Positions 43,145 through 52,112 of a stretch of DNA of 64,000 nucleotides are shown piece by piece (positions within the stretch are counted from its first letter, which is position 1; each line of letters starts with the position of its first letter). Location of the stretch: the NCBI RefSeq assembly GCF_030519475.1, contig NZ_JAUMKD010000001.1, forward strand, positions 682,001-746,000, read 5' to 3'. A program made the translations under genes and the position numbers. Source of the stretch: Micromonospora sp. C28SCA-DRY-2. Lineage in GTDB: Bacteria > Actinomycetota > Actinomycetes > Mycobacteriales > Micromonosporaceae. Under the pieces are notes generated by a model. It was not told where the DNA came from. It did not search any database and saw only the letters and a list, made by a program, of their open reading frames with translations.

Positions 43145-43704
43145 GATCGGCGACCGTACCAAAGGGTGGTCTCGCCGTAACGGCGACTTCGCTCGGCGGT
43201 GACACCCGGCACCCACTCGACCGGCCCGGTCCGGCTGGAGCGTTCCACCACCACCAGCGCGTCCGGGGCCAGCCAGCCGCCGTCGACCAGCGCGGCCAGC
43301 ATCGCGGTGACCTCCGCGTCCGGCAGCGCGTACGGCGGGTCGGCGAAGACCACGTCGTACGGGCCGCCCTCCGGGCCGGCCGCCAGCACGGTGCCCACCT
43401 TCCCGGTGACCAGCCGGGCGGCCGGGGCGGCGCGCAGGGCCGCCACGTTCTCCCGGATCACCCGGGCGGCCCGCGGGTCGGACTCGACCAGCAGCACGTG
43501 CGCGGCGCCCCGGGACAGCGCCTCCAGCCCGACCGCGCCGGAGCCGGCGTACAGGTCGGCGAAGCGGGCGCCGGTCAGATCGACCTCGGCCTGGACGGCA
43601 CTGAACAACGCCTCCCGGACCCGGTCGGACGTCGGCCGGGTGCCCGCGCCGGGCGGCGCGGCGATCCGCCGGCCACCGAGCGTCCCGGCGACGATCCGGG
43701 TCAC
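43141..43704 (-). CDS. rsmD: 16S rRNA (guanine966-N2)-methyltransferase RsmD
   Basis: A 187-aa Rossmann methyltransferase acting on the assembled 30S. SAM motif I is [20 protein letters not shown] and the catalytic motif IV is [12 protein letters not shown]. The N-terminus [17 protein letters not shown] is the standard RsmD start. It is upstream of coaD with a 4-nt overlap, the same arrangement as in M. tuberculosis. In mycobacteria recG follows nearby; here a surface-protein gene on the other strand intervenes. Confidence 0.97.
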   Translation of the reverse strand: MTRIVAGTLGGRRIAAPPGAGTRPTSDRVREALFSAVQAEVDLTGARFADLYAGSGAVGLEALSRGAAHVLLVESDPRAARVIRENVAALRAAPAARLVTGKVGTVLAAGPEGGPYDVVFADPPYALPDAEVTAMLAALVDGGWLAPDALVVVERSSRTGPVEWVPGVTAERSRRYGETTLWYGRRS

Positions 43705-44019
43705 CGTCTCCTCCTGCTCATGGCCCCGACGCTACGCGAGACCGGGGGACCCGCCGACGACACCGCCGGTATGCGCGTCGCGCCGGCCCGGCCACCCTTC
43801 GTATATCAATGATCTCGCATTCATAACATCATCCTTAGGTCCCGCTGAACGCTGTAACGCACGCGGCGATCTCGCTAGGGTCTGCCGGGTGTCGGCGGTG
43901 GACCGCCGGCCCAGGCACGGAGCGGCGCCCGCACCGGACGCGCACCGAGGCACCCGCGACCGTCCGAACCGCCCCACTCCGCGCCCACCCCCTTCAGCTT
44001 CCTCACCCCGGGAGTACGC
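43705..44019. other. Intergenic region with AT-rich operator-like site
   Basis: A 315-nt divergent region between rsmD and the surface-protein gene. It holds an unusually AT-rich patch (about 43800-43840) with the imperfect palindrome ATCAATG-n6-CATTCAT (43805-43824). A TANNNT box TAGGGT (43876-43881) with TGTAAC 17 nt upstream may be the promoter for the plus-strand gene, giving a leader of about 135 nt. No small gene is evident. Confidence 0.5.
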
Positions 44020-45522
44020 GTGATCCGTACCAGAGCGTCGCTGCGGCGACCACTGGCCGTACTGGGGGCCGCCTTCCTCGGCCTCACCGCGGCCGTCGCG
44101 GTGGCCGCGCCGGCCAGCGCCCACCACACCACCATCACCGCCACCGCCGACTGCGACGGGCTCACCGGCGAGCGGGTGATCACCTGGACGGTGGAGAACA
44201 GCGAGCGGGACAAGGCCGCGACCCTCAAGACCGTCACCGCCGACCCGTCCACCCCGGTGAATCTGGCGGCCGACACCACCAAGCCGCTGCAGGGCGCCGT
44301 CGTCCCCAAGGGCGGCTCGGTGCAGGCGGTGCAGCGGGTGCCCGGCGACACCGCCGGCGCGAAGCTGACGATCTACGCGCTGTGGAAGAAGAACGGCCAG
44401 GACCGCACCAACGAGGGCAGCATCAAGCTGGGCGGCGACAAGCCCTGCACCCCGGCGCCGAAGTGTGTGGACGCCAGCAAGGCCAAGTACAGCCACACCT
44501 TCGACGGCCCGAAGGGCACCGCGACCGTCAAGCTCGACGGTGACCTGCCGCTCTGCGGTGACAGCAAGCAGTACTTCACGCTGGTGTCCTACTTCGCGCC
44601 GCGGCCGCAGTTCGCCACCCCGCAGTACGTCTACGGCACGCCGGACAGCGACTGGATCGGCGGCACCCAGACCGAGATCGACCTGAAGGTCGAGATCCCG
44701 GACTGCCACACCCAGGTGGACCTGATCTGGGGCGGCACCGACGAGATCATCGACCCGCTGGTCGAGGGCGGCAAGCGGTACGGCGACAAGAAGCTCGGCT
44801 CCAAGGGCGCGCCGGGCAACCGGTCCACCGGCCCGCATGGGGCGTACAACGGCGGCGACAAGAGCTGCACCACCCCGGCGGCCACCTTCGCGTCCAACTG
44901 CGACGGCACCGTCACCGTGTCGCTGAGCAACGACGGCAAGATCTCGAAGTACCCGGTCGAGTTCGAGGTCCGGGGCGAGAACGGCTGGTCCAAGAAGGTC
45001 ACCGTCGAGCCGGGCAAGGCCGACAACGGCACCGTGGTGCCGGCCGAGAACGCCGGCAAGGTCGAGGTGCTGGTCGACGGCAAGGTGATCGAGGACGGCA
45101 GCTACTCGTGGCAGCGTCCGGAGGACTGCCCGCTGCCCACCATCACCACCAAGGCGGACTGCGAGACCTTCACGCTGACCGCCACCAACCCGGAGGGTGG
45201 CCTGCCGGTCAAGGTGGTCTTCACCTACGGCAAGGAGACCGAGACCCGGACCGTGCAGCCGGGCGACTCCGAGACCGTCACCTTCAAGGCCGGCAAGGAC
45301 GACACCGCGCTGGTCGTCCTTCCCGAGCTGGAGCTGGAGATGGAGGCCGTCTACGCCCCCGAGGGTGACTGCGGTGGCGGTGGCGGCGGTGGCGAGGAGC
45401 CGGGCCTGCCGGTGACCGGTGCGGCGGCCGGCGGCATCGCCGCGGGCGCGGTCGCCCTGCTCGCCCTGGGCGCGGTGCTCTTCGTCGTCGCGCGGCGTCG
45501 GCGGGTGCGCTTCACCGCGTGA
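44020..45522 (+). CDS. Sortase-anchored (LPxTG) surface protein
   Basis: A 500-aa secreted protein. The signal peptide ends near residue 34 (AVAAPASA followed by HHTTITATADCDG). The middle consists of several beta-sandwich-like units, each starting with a Cys-containing segment (CVDASKAKY; SNCDGTVTVSLSNDG; KADCETFTLTATNPEGG). The C-terminus has a Gly-rich spacer, LPVTG at 463-467, a hydrophobic helix and RRRRVRF, a classical cell-wall sorting signal. No sortase gene is in the window. Function is unknown; adhesion or matrix binding is a reasonable guess. GTG start with GGAG. Confidence 0.9.
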   Translation: MIRTRASLRRPLAVLGAAFLGLTAAVAVAAPASAHHTTITATADCDGLTGERVITWTVENSERDKAATLKTVTADPSTPVNLAADTTKPLQGAVVPKGGSVQAVQRVPGDTAGAKLTIYALWKKNGQDRTNEGSIKLGGDKPCTPAPKCVDASKAKYSHTFDGPKGTATVKLDGDLPLCGDSKQYFTLVSYFAPRPQFATPQYVYGTPDSDWIGGTQTEIDLKVEIPDCHTQVDLIWGGTDEIIDPLVEGGKRYGDKKLGSKGAPGNRSTGPHGAYNGGDKSCTTPAATFASNCDGTVTVSLSNDGKISKYPVEFEVRGENGWSKKVTVEPGKADNGTVVPAENAGKVEVLVDGKVIEDGSYSWQRPEDCPLPTITTKADCETFTLTATNPEGGLPVKVVFTYGKETETRTVQPGDSETVTFKAGKDDTALVVLPELELEMEAVYAPEGDCGGGGGGGEEPGLPVTGAAAGGIAAGAVALLALGAVLFVVARRRRVRFTA

Positions 45523-45542
45523 GCTGAGCCGAGCTGAGCGCT

Positions 45543-45578
45543 GAGGGCGCGTCGACCCACCCGGGTCGGCGCGCCCTC
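45543..45578 (+). terminator. Terminator after the LPxTG gene
   Basis: GAGGGCGCGTCGACCC (45543-45558) pairs with GGGTCGGCGCGCCCTC (45563-45578), a 16-bp stem with one wobble and a 4-nt loop, 20 nt after the stop. Confidence 0.85.
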
Positions 45579-45872
45579 ACCATGTCCCGCCGGCACGGCC
45601 ACCCGCCGCGCCGGCCCGGCACGCGGCGCGAGCCGATGCCGGTGCTGCCGCGGACCCGCTCCGCCGCATGGCACGAGCGGACGATGCCGACACGGACCAC
45701 CGCCGCGCGGCACGCTCACCACCACAGGGCACGGGCGGACGGTCCTGGCGCGGGCCGCCGGGATGCCACACCGGGATCCCCGACACGGCACTGACGAGGT
45801 ACACCCGCGCGGGTCGGCCTCGAAGCATCAGCTGGCCAGCGCGACCGCACGAGAGGTACGGCGGCGCTCCGG
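45579..45872. other. Intergenic region between LPxTG gene and recG
   Basis: 294 nt containing no recognised gene, promoter or RNA. The sequence is GC-rich with several short overlapping open frames that lack ribosome sites and start contexts. It lies downstream of both flanking genes. Confidence 0.5.
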
Positions 45873-48071
45873 TCAGCCCTTCTCCAGGTATTCCGCGCGC
45901 TCCTCGTCGACCAGGGCGGCCACCGAGGCGGCCAACGCCGGGTGCCGGGACAGCTCCGGATCCTCCTCGACCAGGGTGATCGCCTCGGCCCGCGCGTCGC
46001 GGATCAGGTCGGCGTCGCGCAGCAGGGAGAGCAGTCGCAGGTGCGAGCGGCGGCCGGACTGGGTGGCCCCCAGCACGTCGCCCTCGCGGCGCTGTTCCAG
46101 ATCCAGTTCGGCCAGCTTGAAACCGTCGGTGGTGGAGGCGACGGCGTCCAACCGCTCGCGCGCCGGGCTGCCCTCGTTCGCCTCGGTGACCAGCAGGCAG
46201 AGCCCGGCGGCGGCGCCCCGGCCGACCCGGCCGCGCAGCTGGTGCAGCTGCGAGACGCCGAACCGGTCGGCGTCCAGCACGATCATCACGGTGGCGTTCG
46301 GCACGTCGACGCCGACCTCCACGACAGTGGTGGCCACCAGCACGTCGAGGTCGCCGGCGGCGAAGGAGCGCATCACCGCGTCCTTCTCGTCGGCCGGCAA
46401 CCGGCCGTGCAGCACCCCGATCCGCAGCCCGTGCAGCGGCCCCTCGGCGAGCAGCGGCGCCACCTCGGTCACCGCCAGCGGCGGCCGCCGCCCGGAGTCG
46501 TCCTCCCGCGGCGCCTCCTCCTCGGACGCCGGACCGTCACCGATCCGCGGGCAGACCACGTACGCCTGGTGCCCGGCGGCCACCTCCTCGCGCAGCCGGC
46601 GCCAGGCCCGGTCCAGGAAGGCCGGCTTCTCGGCGGCCGGCACCACGTGCGAGGCGATCGGCGACCGGCCGCGCGGCAGCTGGGACAGCGTCGAGGTCTC
46701 CAGGTCGCCGTAGACGGTCATCGCCACCGTGCGCGGGATCGGGGTCGCCGTCATCACCAGCACGTGCGGGGGCTGCTCGGCCTTGGCGCGCAGCGCGTCG
46801 CGCTGCTCGACGCCGAAGCGGTGCTGCTCGTCGACCACGACCAGGCCCAGGTCGGCGAAGTCGACCCCCTCGTAGAGCAGGGCGTGGGTGCCGAGCACGA
46901 TGCCGGCGGCGCCGCTGGCCACCTCGGCCAGCGCCCGCCGGCGGGCGGCCGCGCCGAGCGAGCCGGTGACCAACTCGACCCGGGTGGCGTGCTCGGCGGC
47001 GCCCAGCTCGCCGGCCCGGCCCAGCGGCCCGAGCAGGTCGAGCATGCCGCGGTGGTGCTGGGCGGCGAGCACCTCGGTGGGGGCGAGCAGCGCGGCCTGC
47101 CCGCCGGCGTCGACCACCTGGAGCATGGCGCGCAGCGCCACCACCGTCTTGCCCGAGCCGACCTCGCCCTGCAGCAGCCGGTGCATCGGGTGCGGGGTGG
47201 CCAGGTCGGCGGCGATCTCGGCGCCCACGTCCCGCTGGCCGGGGGTCAGCTCGTAGGGCAGCCGGGCGTCGAAGGCGTCCAGCAGGCCACCCGCGCGCGG
47301 CGGGCGGGGGCGGGCGGGCCAGTCGGCGGCCCGGTGCTTGCGCTGCACCAGGGTCAGCTGCACGGCGAACGCCTCGTCCCACTTCAGCCGCCGCCGGGCC
47401 CGGTAGAGCTCCTCCTTGCTGGACGGCCGGTGGATCTCGCGCAGCGCGGTGCCGAGCCCGACCAGGTTGCGGCTGGCCCGCACGGTGGCCGGCAGCGGAT
47501 CGTCCGGCGGGGTGAAGGTGTCCAGCACCACCCGCACGCAGCGGGCGATCACCCAGGTCGGCACCGCCGCGGCCGCCGGGTAGACCGGGATCAGCGCGCC
47601 GGCGAACTCCTCGATCTCCTCGCTGGCCGCCGCCTCGCCGTCGCCGCCCTCGCCGAGCAGCACGTACTCCGGCCCGTTGAGCTGCCGCTTGCCCCGGAAC
47701 TCGGTGACCTTGCCGGCGAACAGCCCCCACCGGCCCGGCCGCAGCTCCCGCTCCCGCCACGCCTGGTTGCCGAAGAAGGTCAGGGTGAGCAGGCCGCCGG
47801 AGCCGTCGCCGACGGTCACCTCCAGCAGGTTGCCGCGGCGCTGGCGCATCGGGCGTACGGCGGTGCGCTGCACCTGGGCCAGCACGGTGACCTGCTCACC
47901 GACGTCCAGCGAGCGGATGTCGGTGTGCTCGCCGCGCTCGTCGTAGCGGCGCGGGAAGTGGTAGACCAGGTCGCCGGCGGTGTGCAGGTCGAGGTGGCTG
48001 GCCAGCGCCTTCGCCGTCTTCTCGCCGACCAGCTTCTTCAGCGGCGTGTCCACCGTGGCCGTCTCGGGCAT
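45873..48071 (-). CDS. recG: ATP-dependent DNA helicase RecG
   Basis: A 732-aa branch-migration helicase that reverses stalled forks. The N-terminal wedge/OB domain shows FPRRYDERGEHTDIRSL; Walker A is QGEVGSGKTVVA, the DEQH box is VVVDEQHRFGVEQR, motif III MTATPIPRT, and the C-terminal helicase lobe has LHGRLPADEKDAVM and QLRGRVGRG. An acidic insert (ASEEEAPREDDSGRR) is not in all homologues. ATG 48071 overlaps the upstream gene's stop (TGATG), so it is coupled to the DhaL-domain gene, as in M. tuberculosis. Confidence 0.97.
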   Translation of the reverse strand: MPETATVDTPLKKLVGEKTAKALASHLDLHTAGDLVYHFPRRYDERGEHTDIRSLDVGEQVTVLAQVQRTAVRPMRQRRGNLLEVTVGDGSGGLLTLTFFGNQAWRERELRPGRWGLFAGKVTEFRGKRQLNGPEYVLLGEGGDGEAAASEEIEEFAGALIPVYPAAAAVPTWVIARCVRVVLDTFTPPDDPLPATVRASRNLVGLGTALREIHRPSSKEELYRARRRLKWDEAFAVQLTLVQRKHRAADWPARPRPPRAGGLLDAFDARLPYELTPGQRDVGAEIAADLATPHPMHRLLQGEVGSGKTVVALRAMLQVVDAGGQAALLAPTEVLAAQHHRGMLDLLGPLGRAGELGAAEHATRVELVTGSLGAAARRRALAEVASGAAGIVLGTHALLYEGVDFADLGLVVVDEQHRFGVEQRDALRAKAEQPPHVLVMTATPIPRTVAMTVYGDLETSTLSQLPRGRSPIASHVVPAAEKPAFLDRAWRRLREEVAAGHQAYVVCPRIGDGPASEEEAPREDDSGRRPPLAVTEVAPLLAEGPLHGLRIGVLHGRLPADEKDAVMRSFAAGDLDVLVATTVVEVGVDVPNATVMIVLDADRFGVSQLHQLRGRVGRGAAAGLCLLVTEANEGSPARERLDAVASTTDGFKLAELDLEQRREGDVLGATQSGRRSHLRLLSLLRDADLIRDARAEAITLVEEDPELSRHPALAASVAALVDEERAEYLEKG

Positions 48072-49678
48072 CACTCGACCCCCACCAGGAGCGGATAGTG
48101 CGGCTGGCCGCCCGGATAGGCCTGCACCTCCACGAACGGCCAGTGCCGCCCGACGTGCTCGCGCACCGCCTCGGCCAGCCCGTCCGGGGCGTCCGCGCCG
48201 GCGAGCAGGGTGACCAGCTCGCCGCCGCCGCCGAGCATCCGGTCGACCATGGCGACGCAGGTGTCGAGCAGGTCGGCGCCGATCAGGTGCACCTCCCCCT
48301 CGACCAGCGCCAGCACGTCGCCGGGGCGGCACGGGCCGGCGACGGTGAGCGCCTCGCGGCTGGCGTAGCAGACCTCGGCGTAGCGGCAGGCGCCGGCCGC
48401 CTCGGCCATCGCGATCACGTCGTCCTCGAAGCGCCGTCCGGGGTCGCGTACGGCCAGCGCCGCCAGCGCCTGCACCGGCGAGCGGGTCGGCACCACGCTC
48501 ACCTTGACGCCGAGCCCGTGCGCCTCCCGGGCGGCGGCGCTCGCCACCGCCTGGGTGTTCGGGTCGTTGGGCAGCACCACCACCCGGGCGGCCCCGGTCG
48601 CCCGGATGGCGTCCAGCAGCTCGCCGGTGGAGGGGTTGCCGGGCACCACCGTCGCGCCCTCGCCGCCGAAGAGCTCGGCGATGCCCGCGCCGGCGGCCAC
48701 CACCACGGCGGCCCGCCCGTCCGCCGCCACGGCGGGTGACACCGGTGCGACCTGGTCGGCGAAGCGGGTCACCGAGATCCGGTGCGGCCGGCCGGCGACC
48801 ACTCCCGCCTCGATGGCCGCCCCGACGTCGTTGACGTGCACGTGCACGTTCCAGGTGCCGTCGCCGTCGCCCACCACGACCAGCGAGTCGCCCAGCGCCG
48901 CCAGCTCCGCCCGCATCCGGGTCACCGCCGGCTCGTCGGCGTCGAGCAGGAACTGCACCTCGTAGGCGTACTCGTCGGAGCCGGTCTCGCGGGCGGCGAC
49001 GGCCGGCGGGCGGGCCGCCGGCCGCGCGGACGCCGGCCGCTGCGGGCTCTCCCCGGTGATCACCTCGACCAGCGCGTCGAGCAGCAGGCAGAGCCCGCGC
49101 CCGCCGGCGTCGACCACGCCGGCCCGGGCCAGCGCGGGCAGTTGCTCGGGGGTGCGGGCGAGCGCCCGGGACGCCTCGCCGGCCGCCGCCCGGGCGACCG
49201 CGCAGAGCTCGTCGCTGTCCGCCCGCTCGGCCGCCCCGGCGGCCGCGGCGACGACGCTGAGCAGGGTGCCCTCGACCGGGCTGGCGACCGCGGCGTAGGC
49301 GGCGGTGGTGGCGTCGCGCAGCGCGACCGCCAGCTCCCGGCCGCGCACCGCGGGCCGGGCGGCCAGCGCGTCGGCGAAGCCGCGCAGGATCTGCGACAGG
49401 ATCACCCCGGAGTTGCCCCGGGCGCCGAGCAGCGCGCCGCGCGCCATCAGCCGCAGCGCGTGACCGTGCGGGGTGGGCCCGTCGTCGGGGAGGGTGTCGA
49501 GGTCCATGGCCAGCGCCTGCTGGGCCGAGGTCAGGGTGAGCACCAGGTTGGTGCCGGTGTCGCCGTCGGGCACCGGGTAGACGTTCAGGTCGTCGATCTC
49601 GCCCTGGTGCCGCTTGAGCGCGGCCAGCCCGCCCGCGCACCAGCGGCGGACCGCGGCGGCGTCGAGGGTGTCCAGCAC
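48071..49678 (-). CDS. DhaL/DAK-phosphatase-domain protein (FakA-like)
   Basis: A 535-aa protein. The N-terminal DhaL (kinase) domain contains LNVYPVPDGDTGTNL with the Mg/ATP-binding Asp residues, GARGNSGVILSQILRGF, and VDAGGRGLCLLLDAL. The rest resembles FakA (middle Cys/His-containing and C-terminal DegV-like-binding parts). In Firmicutes FakA phosphorylates fatty acids with FakB carriers; a role in fatty-acid or lipid phosphorylation is inferred. No FakB/DegV gene is adjacent. GTG 49678 is the chosen start; GTG 49708 is possible. Confidence 0.88.
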   Translation of the reverse strand: MLDTLDAAAVRRWCAGGLAALKRHQGEIDDLNVYPVPDGDTGTNLVLTLTSAQQALAMDLDTLPDDGPTPHGHALRLMARGALLGARGNSGVILSQILRGFADALAARPAVRGRELAVALRDATTAAYAAVASPVEGTLLSVVAAAAGAAERADSDELCAVARAAAGEASRALARTPEQLPALARAGVVDAGGRGLCLLLDALVEVITGESPQRPASARPAARPPAVAARETGSDEYAYEVQFLLDADEPAVTRMRAELAALGDSLVVVGDGDGTWNVHVHVNDVGAAIEAGVVAGRPHRISVTRFADQVAPVSPAVAADGRAAVVVAAGAGIAELFGGEGATVVPGNPSTGELLDAIRATGAARVVVLPNDPNTQAVASAAAREAHGLGVKVSVVPTRSPVQALAALAVRDPGRRFEDDVIAMAEAAGACRYAEVCYASREALTVAGPCRPGDVLALVEGEVHLIGADLLDTCVAMVDRMLGGGGELVTLLAGADAPDGLAEAVREHVGRHWPFVEVQAYPGGQPHYPLLVGVE

Positions 49679-49877
49679 GGCGTGAAGCCTACTGGCGCGC
49701 ACCGACACCCGCCGGGCTCGGCCGGACCGCCCCGGCGTGTCCCGGCTACCACCGGTGGGCGGCCGGGCGCGCTACCCTTGCCGGGCGTCCCGTCACGCCG
49801 CGGGCCGCTCCCCCCGCCACCCCGCGGGCCCGCACGGCCCGGGCGGACCGGGCCGGTTGGGCAGGGCGGCGGGTCAT

Positions 49878-49901
49878 CGGGTAACCTGGCCAGGTTGCCC
49901 G
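49878..49901. promoter_or_regulatory. 24-bp near-perfect palindrome upstream of rpmB
   Basis: CGGG-T-AACCTGG / CCAGGTT-G-CCCG is symmetric except for one opposed pair, with no central gap. It lies 50-73 nt before the rpmB GTG in the divergent promoter region with the DhaL–recG operon and overlaps a possible -10 (TAACCT). This looks like a regulator operator. It does not match the usual actinobacterial Zur site. Confidence 0.55.
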
Positions 49902-49951
49902 GGCAGCGCCTGGCGGCGACCTCATGAACGTTTCAAACCCAGGAGTATCCC

Positions 49952-50143
49952 GTGGCTAGCGTGTGCGACGTCTGTGGCAAGGGGCCGGGCTTCGGCCACA
50001 ACGTGTCCCACTCGCACCGGCGGACCAACCGCCGCTGGAACCCGAACATCCAGTCGGTGCGGACCCCGGCCGGTGGCGGCAACACCAAGAAGATGCAGGT
50101 CTGCACCTCGTGCATCAAGGCCGGCAAGGTCACCCGCGCCTGA
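49952..50143 (+). CDS. rpmB: 50S ribosomal protein L28
   Basis: A 63-aa ribosomal protein. It starts [20 protein letters not shown] and ends [13 protein letters not shown], keeping both CxxC pairs, so it is the zinc-binding (C+) form. [13 protein letters not shown] is the central conserved block. The GTG start has AGGAG 9 nt upstream. Divergent from DhaL–recG. Many actinomycetes also have a C-minus L28 copy controlled by Zur; none is visible here. Confidence 0.98.
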   Translation: MASVCDVCGKGPGFGHNVSHSHRRTNRRWNPNIQSVRTPAGGGNTKKMQVCTSCIKAGKVTRA

Positions 50144-50174
50144 CGCGGTAACGCCGACCGACATATTCGCCAGC

Positions 50175-50201
50175 GCCGGCGGGCCCTCGTGGCCCGCCGG
50201 C
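50175..50201 (+). terminator. Terminator after rpmB
   Basis: GCCGGCGGGCC / GGCCCGCCGGC, a perfect 11-bp stem with a 5-nt loop, 31 nt after the rpmB stop. Confidence 0.85.
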
Positions 50202-50270
50202 TCTGTCGTGTCCGGGCACCGGTGTTGACCGGTACGCGACGCTGCGTCGACGCACCCGCACCGGTCCGGT

Positions 50271-50276
50271 TAGGGT
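50271..50276 (+). promoter_or_regulatory. Candidate -10 box for the ATP-grasp gene
   Basis: TAGGGT, the same hexamer as before the LPxTG gene, lies 57 nt upstream of the ATP-grasp GTG and after the rpmB terminator. The -35 is not clear. Confidence 0.35.
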
Positions 50277-50333
50277 CTGCGTGCGCCGGCCGTCCCCTTC
50301 CCGGCGCGCACCCCCGAGCACGGAGGACGACTG

Positions 50334-51587
50334 GTGCAGCTGGACCTGGGCCGAGACGAGATGATCATTGTCGGGGCGTCGATCGGCATGCTGCGCTGGT
50401 ACGCCGAGGAGCTGCCGGCCGGCTCCGTGGTCCTGGTCGAGGAGCCGGACGTGATCCAGCGGCGCGGCATCGAGCAGCTGGCGGGCGAGCTGGCGTTCAT
50501 CTCCCGGGTGGTGGCCGCGCGCTACCAGACCGGCCTGGACGCCGCCGCGCTGGTCGCCCGTGAGCCGGGGCTGCGCTCCGCCCGGCTGGTGGTGCCCGGA
50601 CTGGAGTACGCGGTCGGCGCGGCGGCCCGGCTCGCCGCCGAACTCGGCCTGCCCGGCGCCGGGGCGGCGGCCGCCGACATCTTCTCCGACAAGCACCGGA
50701 TGCGGCTGCTCGCCGCCGACGCCGGACTGGCCAACCCGGCCTTCGAGCTGGTCGGCACGGCCGCCGAGGCGGTGGCGTTCGCCGAGCGGCACGGCGGCCG
50801 GTGCGTGCTGAAGCCCACCCGCCGCTCCGGCAGCCTCGGCGTCCAGATCATCACCGACCCGGCGGAGATCACCGACGCCTGGGCGGCCACCGCCTCCCCG
50901 GAGGCGCCGCCCGAGGCGACCGACGGGCTGCCCACCGGGGTGCTCGTCGAGCAGCTCCTGGCCGGGCCGGAGCACAGCGTCGAGCTGCTGGTCGCCGACG
51001 GCGAGGTGATCTTCGGCAACGTCACCGACAAGCGGGTGTTGCCCGGACGCTGCCCGGTGGAGACCGGGCACACCGTGCCCACGGCCCTGCCGGCGGCCAC
51101 CCGCCGGGAACTGCTCGCGGTGGCGGCCCGGCTGGCCACCGCCGCCGGCTTCCGCACCGGCGTGCTGCACAGCGAGTGGATCCTCGCCGACGGCCGGCCG
51201 ACGCTGGTGGAGTGCGCCGCCCGGCTGCCCGGCGACATGATCACCGCACTGATCTCGATCGCCTACGAGTGCGGGTTCATCGAGGCGTACCTGCGCACGC
51301 TGCGCGGCGAGCGGCCGGCGCTGCGGCCCCGGCCGACCGGCGCGGCGGCGGTGGAGTTCCTGCTCGCCTCCCCCGGCACGGTCTCGGCCGTCGACGGGCT
51401 GCGCGACGCCCGCCGGGTGCCGGGCGTGCTGGACGTGCAGGTGGAGGTGGCGGTGGGCGACACCGTGACCGAGGTGACCTCCTCGCTGCGGCGCAGCGGC
51501 CACGTGCTGGCCTGGGGCATCGACGGCTCGGCCGCCACCGACTCCGCCGGCAAGGCCGCCGAACAGATCCGGATCACCACCGGCTGA
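50334..51587 (+). CDS. ATP-grasp domain protein of unknown substrate
   Basis: A 417-aa cytoplasmic ATP-dependent carboxylate-amine/thiol ligase. The central domain has the ATP-grasp layout: FSDKHRMRLLAADAGL, CVLKPTRRSGSLGVQII (phosphate-loop Lys and Gly-rich segment), VLVEQLLAGPEHSVELLV, and the metal-site end HSEWILADGRPTLVECAARLPGD. An N-terminal pre-ATP domain (1-115) and a C-terminal lid follow biotin-carboxylase/BtrJ-like enzymes. It has its own promoter region and GGAGG site and no biosynthetic neighbours, so the substrate is unknown. Confidence 0.88.
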   Translation: MQLDLGRDEMIIVGASIGMLRWYAEELPAGSVVLVEEPDVIQRRGIEQLAGELAFISRVVAARYQTGLDAAALVAREPGLRSARLVVPGLEYAVGAAARLAAELGLPGAGAAAADIFSDKHRMRLLAADAGLANPAFELVGTAAEAVAFAERHGGRCVLKPTRRSGSLGVQIITDPAEITDAWAATASPEAPPEATDGLPTGVLVEQLLAGPEHSVELLVADGEVIFGNVTDKRVLPGRCPVETGHTVPTALPAATRRELLAVAARLATAAGFRTGVLHSEWILADGRPTLVECAARLPGDMITALISIAYECGFIEAYLRTLRGERPALRPRPTGAAAVEFLLASPGTVSAVDGLRDARRVPGVLDVQVEVAVGDTVTEVTSSLRRSGHVLAWGIDGSAATDSAGKAAEQIRITTG

Positions 51588-51621
51588 CGCCGCCGGTCAC
51601 GGCCCCGCGCGGGGCGGTGGC

Positions 51622-52083
51622 TCAGAGGGTACGGCCGAAGGAGAGGCAGCCCGGCTCGTCCTTGTAGAAGCCGAAGTTCGGGATCCGCTCGTAGCCGGCC
51701 GAGGTGTACAACCCGATCGCCTCGGGCTGCCGGTCGCCGCACTCCAGGATCAGCCGCTTGCGCCCCTGCTCGCGGGCGGACCGCTCGACCGCCGCCAGCA
51801 GCGCCCGGGCCACCCCCCGGCCGCGCGCCGCCGGCGCGGTGTACATCCGCTTCAGCTCGGCGGTCCCCTCGCCGTGGCTGCGCCAGCCGCCACAGCCGAC
51901 CGGCTCGCCGTCGAGCCTGGCGATCAGGAACGCGCCGCCGGGCGGCTCGAACTCGGCGGCGTCGACCGGGGTGTCGTCGCCGCTGCCGCCGTACCGGGCG
52001 CCGAGGTCGGCCAGCGCGTCCCTGATCAGGCGCTGCGCCTCCGGCGAGTCGAAGCGCGCGGCGTGGATCTCGATCTCCGTCAC
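51622..52083 (-). CDS. GNAT-family N-acetyltransferase
   Basis: A 153-aa acetyltransferase. The acetyl-CoA loop is RMYTAPAARGRGVARALL (Q/RxxGxG/A pattern), with GCGGWRSHGEGTAELKRMY before it and GLYTSAGYERIPNFG near the end. These are typical of GCN5-related enzymes acting on small molecules or protein N-termini/Lys. The target is unknown. GTG 52083 gives MTEIEIHAARF. It lies directly after thiL on the same strand and may be cotranscribed. Confidence 0.9.
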   Translation of the reverse strand: MTEIEIHAARFDSPEAQRLIRDALADLGARYGGSGDDTPVDAAEFEPPGGAFLIARLDGEPVGCGGWRSHGEGTAELKRMYTAPAARGRGVARALLAAVERSAREQGRKRLILECGDRQPEAIGLYTSAGYERIPNFGFYKDEPGCLSFGRTL

Positions 52084-52112
52084 GGAGTAAAGGTTACGAC
52101 CGCTCGGGGCCC

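Noticed and set aside
51602..51615. GCCCCGCGCGGGGC palindrome between ATP-grasp and GNAT genes as terminator
   Set aside because: The palindrome has no loop and is the sort of sequence expected by chance in such GC-rich DNA; left out as a feature.
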